DNA of 64,000 bases. It comes from Natronococcus sp. AD-5. GTDB lineage: Archaea; Halobacteriota; Halobacteria; Halobacteriales; Natrialbaceae. How positions within the stretch are numbered: the first letter of the stretch is position 1; every line of letters starts with the position of its first letter. Location of the stretch: NCBI RefSeq assembly GCF_030734285.1, contig NZ_CP132294.1, forward strand, positions 3,038,001 to 3,102,000, written 5' to 3'. The notes beneath the pieces were generated by a model. That model made no database searches. It was given only the letters and a program-made list of their open reading frames with translations, and had not been told where the DNA came from. Shown here piece after piece: positions 59,331 to 64,000 of the stretch. The position numbers were made by a program, and so were the translations under genes.

Positions 59331-59492
59331 ATGGACAAAGGACAGAACACTGGCGGGCTGATGTCCAGTGCCGGGCTCATCCGGTACTTCGACTCGGAGG
59401 ATTCGAACGCGATCAGAATCGACCCGAAGACGGTCATCGCGACGGGCGTCATGCTGGGCGTGCTCGTCCAACTGCTGACGTTCGTCTCGTAA
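59331..59492 (+). CDS. Preprotein translocase subunit Sec61-beta (SecG)
   Basis: This is a 53-residue protein. A cytosolic N-terminus [25 protein letters not shown] is followed by [28 protein letters not shown], whose last part is a single transmembrane helix. That is the classic archaeal Sec61-beta pattern ([12 protein letters not shown], then the IDP segment and the helix). It joins SecY and SecE in the translocon. It is too short for most gene callers' length cut-offs but is clear by motif. Confidence 0.92.
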   Translation: MDKGQNTGGLMSSAGLIRYFDSEDSNAIRIDPKTVIATGVMLGVLVQLLTFVS

Positions 59493-59604
59493 CGCGTTAC
59501 ATCGTCCCCTTCTCCTGACCCAGCCGTCCGCGAGCGGCTGCACCCTCGCGCCCCGACGCGATCCGTGACGTGGCACTTTTGCCGACCCTCTCCGTAGGGC
59601 GGGT

Positions 59605-60222
59605 ATGACGCTCGTCGCCGGCGTCGTCGCCGTTCAGGGCGACGTCGAAGAACACGTAGATGCCATCGAACGGGCAGCACACAGACACGGGCGGGAGGTT
59701 ACCGTCCGCGAGATTCGCGAATCGGGGATCGTCCCCGACTGCGATCTGTTGGCGATGCCGGGCGGGGAATCGACGACCATCTCGCGGCTGGTTCACGGGC
59801 AGGGGATCGCCGACGAAATCCGTGACCACGTCGCCGCCGGGAAGCCCCTGCTCGCCACCTGCGCCGGGCTGATCGTCGCCTCGAGCGACGCGAACGACGA
59901 CCGGGTCGACGAACTCGGCCTCGTCGACGCGAGCATCGAGCGCAACGCCTTCGGCCGCCAGAAGGACAGCTTCGAGGCCCCGCTCGAGGTCGCGGGCCTC
60001 GAGGAGCCGTTCCCGGCGGTGTTCATCCGCGCGCCGGCCATCGACGACGTCGGCGAGGCCGACGTCCTCGCGGGCTGGGACGGACGCCCCGTCGCGGTTC
60101 GGGACGGACCGGTCGTCGCCACCGCTTTCCACCCCGAGCTGACGCCCGACAGCCGCATCCACGGGTTGGCCTTCTTCGAAAACGACGAGTCGATCGGTCC
60201 GGCCCTCGAAGAGACGACGTAG
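59605..60222 (+). CDS. pdxT: Pyridoxal 5'-phosphate synthase glutaminase subunit
   Basis: This is a 205-residue class I glutamine amidotransferase that feeds ammonia to PdxS for PLP synthesis. GVVAVQGDVEEHVDAI at the start, MPGGESTTISRL, the nucleophile Cys in LLATCAGLIV, and FHPELTPD with the catalytic His-x-Glu are all present. No pdxS is in the window. ATG 59605 is the first codon. Confidence 0.95.
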   Translation: MTLVAGVVAVQGDVEEHVDAIERAAHRHGREVTVREIRESGIVPDCDLLAMPGGESTTISRLVHGQGIADEIRDHVAAGKPLLATCAGLIVASSDANDDRVDELGLVDASIERNAFGRQKDSFEAPLEVAGLEEPFPAVFIRAPAIDDVGEADVLAGWDGRPVAVRDGPVVATAFHPELTPDSRIHGLAFFENDESIGPALEETT

Positions 60223-60321
60223 CGATCGCTCGAGTGCGCCGTACGCGGCTCCGAAACGCGCCAGCCATGCAGGCATTTGCGGCCGAACACGTTTTTCTCC
60301 CTCGCCCGCATCGGTTGGGAT

Positions 60322-60789
60322 ATGAATGCATCTATCGACGCGGTCCGCGTCGCGGGGACCCCGCAAGGTCCGGTTCCGGTGGTCATTCTCGCCGTCGAGG
60401 AGGAGGAGGACGTCGTTCCCATCTTCATCGGGTTCAACGAGGCGACCAGCATCGCGCGGGGGCTCGAGGCCGAGGACATCGGTCGACCGCTGACCCACGA
60501 CCTGCTGCTCGACGTGATGGAGGAACTCGGCAGCCGGATCGACCGCATCGTCGTCAACGAGATCGAACAGGGGGCGGACGGCCGGGGCGGCACCTACATC
60601 GCCGACCTCCACCTCCAGACGCCCCGCGGCGAGACGGTCATCGACGCGCGACCGAGCGACTCGCTCGCGCTCGCCGCCCGCACGAACGCCTCGATCGAGG
60701 TCACCGAAGACGTCTTCGAGGACGGCCGAGACGACAGCGAAAAGTTCGAGCACCTCGAATCCATCCGCAACGTCGCCGGTGAGTTGTAG
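60322..60789 (+). CDS. Bifunctional nuclease (BFN/DUF151) family protein
   Basis: This is a 155-residue protein of the DUF151 fold. It has VVPIFIGFNEATSIARGLEAEDIGRPLTHDLLLDVMEELGSRI, the family core, then RIVVNEIEQGADGRGGTYIADLHL and RPSDSLALAARTNASIEV. Homologs are reported to have nuclease activity in plants and bacteria; the archaeal role is unproven. ATG 60322 (MNASIDAVRVAG) was chosen. The stop is directly next to the hisE start, so the genes are coupled. Confidence 0.9.
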   Translation: MNASIDAVRVAGTPQGPVPVVILAVEEEEDVVPIFIGFNEATSIARGLEAEDIGRPLTHDLLLDVMEELGSRIDRIVVNEIEQGADGRGGTYIADLHLQTPRGETVIDARPSDSLALAARTNASIEVTEDVFEDGRDDSEKFEHLESIRNVAGEL

Positions 60790-61074
60790 ATGGAAGACAC
60801 GCTCGAAGACCTGTTCGCCGTCATCGAAGATCGCAAGGAAACGCTACCCGAGGACTCCTACACCGCGTCGCTGTTCACCCACGAGAAGGGGGAGAACGCG
60901 GTGCTCGAGAAACTCGGCGAGGAGACGACCGAACTCGTGCTCGCGGCGAAAGACGACGACCGCGACGAGATCGCCTACGAGGCCGCCGATATCGTCTACC
61001 ACCTGCTGGTCCTGCTCTCGATGAAGGACGTAGACCTCGAGGAGCTGGAGGCCGAACTCGAAGCGCGGCGCTAG
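60790..61074 (+). CDS. hisE: Phosphoribosyl-ATP pyrophosphatase
   Basis: This is a 94-residue all-alpha NTP pyrophosphohydrolase that converts PR-ATP to PR-AMP in histidine synthesis. KGENAVLEKLGEETTELVLAAKDDDRDEIAYEAADIVYHLLVLL contains the EExxE and ExxD Mg-binding residues of the MazG/HisE fold. It starts directly after the BFN-like stop. The remaining his genes are not in the window, as is common in archaea. Confidence 0.94.
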   Translation: MEDTLEDLFAVIEDRKETLPEDSYTASLFTHEKGENAVLEKLGEETTELVLAAKDDDRDEIAYEAADIVYHLLVLLSMKDVDLEELEAELEARR

Positions 61075-61167
61075 GACGGCGGTTCGCGGGCCGTTCTCGA
61101 CTCCTGCGTCGGATCCTTGCAGTCGCTCAGACCAATTTGATGGACGTGACCGGTGATAGTCGACAAC

Positions 61168-61515
61168 ATGGCACTCGAGCAACTCGAACACGCTGACGAG
61201 CACATGCAGGAGTGTATCGACAACTGCCTCGAAGCCGCGCAGGTCTGCGAGTGGTGTGCGGACGCCTGCGCCGACGAGGGCGAGGGGATGGCCCGCTGTA
61301 TCCGACTCTGTCGGGACGTGGCGGACGTCGCCTCGCTGCACGCGCGGTTCATGGCTCGCAACTCGGGGTACCACGAGGAACTGGGCGAACTCTGCGCGGA
61401 CCTCTGCGAGGAGTGCGCCGAGGAGTGCGAACAGCACGACCACGACCACTGCCAGGCCTGCGCGGAGATCCTTCCGGAGTGCGCCGAGAGCTGTCGCGAG
61501 ATGGCGTCCGGCTGA
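61168..61515 (+). CDS. Cysteine-rich four-helix-bundle copper-binding protein (Csp-like, DUF326)
   Basis: This is a 115-residue protein with 15 Cys and several His. Repeated C-x3-C and C-x2-C pairs occur along helices (ECIDNC, VCEWCADAC, CIRLC, LCADLCEECAEEC, CQACAEILPECAESC), with a HDHDH stretch in between. Copper storage proteins of this family bind many Cu(I) ions inside a four-helix bundle. It has no signal peptide, so it is the cytosolic kind. ATG 61168 was chosen because the earlier ATG would only add five residues. Confidence 0.9.
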   Translation: MALEQLEHADEHMQECIDNCLEAAQVCEWCADACADEGEGMARCIRLCRDVADVASLHARFMARNSGYHEELGELCADLCEECAEECEQHDHDHCQACAEILPECAESCREMASG

Positions 61516-61735
61516 CGCGTCCACCGATACGGCGGGTGACGGCCCGCCAGCGAAACTTGTGAGATAGTCGCAGTGTCACGACGACCGTCGTTCTTTTACG
61601 TCCCGCTGTCCACCATCTGGTAAGGATTCAACGCGGAGGCAGAGTTATCAGATATCAGATCACGCCGTCGTTAGCGCGATCGATCGCCGCCGGACGATCA
61701 GAAACGACGGTCTCCAATCCATCATTCGAGATCCT

Positions 61736-64000
61736 ATGAGCGAAATGAGAGAAACCGCCGACGACGACGTATCGGCGCTCGAGCGGGGGTTCGAGGCCCC
61801 GAGCGGACACTCCGACTTCCACGAATTCCGGGGGCCCGCCACGCAGATCGAGGGCTACGAGTACGGAACGGCCGACCACTTCGGACTCGTCTACGAAACG
61901 CGAGAGGAACAGTTCACGGCGGTCGTGCCGTACATCGAGCAGGGAATCGAGCGCAACGAGCGGTGTATGTACATCGCCTCCGATAACACGCGAGCGGAGG
62001 TACTCGAGGCGTTGCGCGCCGGCGGTATCGACGTCGACGCCGCGCTCGAGACGGGCCAGCTCTCGATCCACACCGTCGAGGAGACCTACCTCGAGGGCGG
62101 CGAATTCGAGGTCGACGAGGGGCGGACGCTCCTCGGGAGCGCCATGGAGGACGCGCTCGCGGCGTACGACGGGTTCCGCGTGACCGCCGAGGAGACGTGG
62201 CTCATCGGCGACGGAGGGAGACACGAGGCGTTCATGGCGTGCGAATCGCACGTGAACGATCTCCTCGACGGCGAGAACGCGATGGCGCTCTGCCAGTACA
62301 ACCGCGACGAACTCTCCCCGGAGATCATCGCGGACGCCATCCGGACTCACCCCTACCTCATCTACGACGGCACGGTCTGTCAGAACGTGTTCTACACCCC
62401 GACGGAGGAGTACTTCGGCCCGACCGTCTGTCCCGCGATAACGAGCGCAAGCTGCAGACGCTGATCGATCGAACCGACGCCCGAACGAGCCTCGAGGCGG
62501 ACGAGTGGGCGCAACGGCAGCTGTACGCGATCGTCGCGAACCCGCACTACTCGTTCGATAAGAAGGTGCAGAACCTCCTCGCGTTCGGCCGCACGGTGTT
62601 CGACCTCGAGGTCGGAGGGATCGCTCGCGTCGATCCGGCCACCGACCTGTACCGGATCGAAGCGATCAACGGCGATCGCGCCGACCTCGAGCCGGGGACG
62701 GAGCTGGCGCTGTCGGACACCTACTGTCGCACGGTCGTCGATAACGCGTCGGGCGACACCGTCCCGAAACCGACCGAGATTTCGCCCGCTGCCGGCGGGC
62801 TTCCGGAGCATCCGAGCGCCGACGATCACGACGTCCGAACCTATCTCGGCACCTGTATCCCGATCGAGGGCGATCTCGATCGCGTCTTCTTCTTCACCTC
62901 CTCCGATCCGTCGGCGGGCTCGTTCTCCGAGCGGGAGCGGACATTCCTGCGATTGATGGGCCAGTGGCTGAAGGACGAACTCGAACGCCGCCGTCACGGA
63001 CGGCTCCTGCGCGACCTCTACGAGACGACCGGCGATCCGCAGGCGTCGTTCAGCGCCAAGGTCGAGCGCCTGCTCGAGCTCGGCTGCGAGCGGTTCGGCC
63101 TCGACATGGCCGGGCTGAACCACCTGCCGGCGTGGGACGGCGCGTTCAAGCTGGAGACGGGCATCGGCCTCGGCGTCGACCCCGGCGAGGAGCTGTGGAC
63201 CGATCCGAGCGAGGGCTGTTTCTGTCGGCAGACGATCACGGCCGACGCGCCGGTCGAGATGACCGACGCGAGCGAGAGCGGGTGGGCGGACGATCGGATT
63301 CACCAGCAACTCGGGCTGACGAGCTACCTCGGCACGAAGGTTCGAGCGGCCCGACGCCGTACGGAACGCTCTGGTTCGGTAGCACGGAGCCGCGCGAGCG
63401 TCCGTTCTCGGAGGCCGAGCGCACGTTCATCGAACTGATGGGCCAGTGGGTCAGCTACGAGATCGAGCGGCGAGAGCACAGGCAGGCACAGGAGGAGCTG
63501 TACGAGATCACGGCCGACAGCGACCTCTCGTTCGACGAGAAGACCGAGCGATTGCTCGATCTGGCTCGCGAGCGGTTCAGCCTCGATATGGGGTTCTTCC
63601 TGGAGAAGGAGGGCGACCAGTTCCGAGTCGTCAAGAGCCGCGGGGTCGACCTGGAGGACGGCGTCGCGACGCTCTCGGCGTGTCCCAACCAGTACTGCAA
63701 GCAGACGATCACGCTCGACGCGCCCCTCGGCGTCGAAGACACCGCAGCCGCCGGCTGGGACGACGATCCGCTCTACCGGGAGCACGGCCTCGGCTGCTAT
63801 ATCGGCACGAAGATCACCGACGGGGACGGCGTCTACGGATCGGTGTGTTTCGCCGACAGCACCTCGAGAGAGCGGGAGTTCACCGACGCCGAGTACGCGT
63901 TCCTCGAGCTGATCGGGCAGTGGCTCAGCTACGAACTCGAGCGCTCCAACGAGCGCCTCGAGGAGTCGAACGAGCGCTTAGAGCAGTTCGCGTACGCGGC
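61736..64000 (+). pseudogene. MEDS-GAF-GAF-GAF sensor histidine kinase, two frameshifts, truncated by window end
   Basis: One long gene seems to be read in three frames. Frame A (61736 to about 62420) encodes a MEDS (DcmR-type) sensory domain (HFGLVYETREEQFTAVVPYIEQG to FYTPTEEYFG). Frame B (about 62421-63350) continues with DRLSRDNERKLQTLIDRT and two GAF domains. Frame C (about 63353 to the end) gives TPYGTLWFGSTEPRER, a third GAF domain, and then LEESNERLEQFAYAA, the start of a HisKA helix. Each switch is repaired by adding one C in ggcccgac (62419-62421 and 63350-63352). It may be a true double frameshift or a sequence error. Confidence 0.75.

Noticed and set aside
61736-63440. Programmed ribosomal frameshifting in the MEDS-GAF kinase
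   Set aside because: Both sites need a one-base correction in a plain C run, with no slippery heptamer or downstream structure that I can see.
1-64000. CRISPR arrays, tRNA or rRNA genes
   Set aside because: No regularly spaced repeats were seen, and no cloverleaf with a T-loop gttcraatc was found in the gaps scanned by eye.

Overview
The window is chromosomal DNA from a halophilic archaeon, probably of the Natrialbales (Natrinema, Haloterrigena or similar). The DNA is GC-rich and dense in CTCGAG. The encoded proteins are very acidic. Archaeal markers include class I LysRS, ribosomal protein S19e, PDCD5-like protein, Rli1/ABCE1, Sec61-beta, an F420:NADPH oxidoreductase-type enzyme, a class I archaeal UMP kinase and archaemetzincin. 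Many genes have a TATA box 25-30 bases upstream of the start codon, as expected for leaderless haloarchaeal transcripts. No rRNA, tRNA, CRISPR array or intact transposon was recognised.

Layout. 0-11 kb: flavoenzymes (geranylgeranyl-reductase-like, berberine-bridge-like), a YgfZ/GcvT-like protein, small haloarchaeal proteins, a dicarboxylate/amino-acid symporter, and a coproheme decarboxylase-like/ABM fusion with a His-rich linker next to a PadR regulator. 11-24 kb: a minus-strand unit pyrH-lysS-site-2 protease, a CapA-like protein, MoaE with an extra N-terminal domain, a second site-2 protease, thiL, rps19e-pdcd5-PP-loop ATPase, and hisS. 24-39 kb: a sulfatase, a JAMM protease behind a cytosolic BtuF-like protein, an SDR, two tandem M32 carboxypeptidases, an M20 peptidase, a PIN-ATPase-KH protein and NAD synthetase.

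39-46 kb is the most distinctive region. It holds a DUF5305-type protein, an archaeal (SipW-like) signal peptidase I, and three secreted or anchored proteins that share a DUF1102/TasA-like core. One of these carries CARDB-like repeats and another a PKD-type domain. A membrane-anchored winged-helix regulator completes the set. Base composition falls sharply at 43.1-46 kb. I read this as a candidate system for a secreted, SipW-processed surface fibre or matrix, analogous to bacterial tapA-sipW-tasA.

46-64 kb: EMC6-like protein with Rli1, archaemetzincin, UPF0146, an M50-like membrane protein, a HAD phosphatase, a FAD/Rieske fusion, a glycerophosphodiesterase, a signalling patch (PAS-GAF-PAS histidine kinase, stand-alone receiver, Bat-like HTH), F420-dependent NADP reductase, thioredoxin, Sec61-beta, pdxT, bifunctional-nuclease-like protein, hisE, and a Cys-rich four-helix copper-binding protein. 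At the right edge lies a MEDS-GAF-GAF-GAF-histidine kinase gene that is cut by the window end and carries two apparent single-base frameshifts in the same nine-base context.
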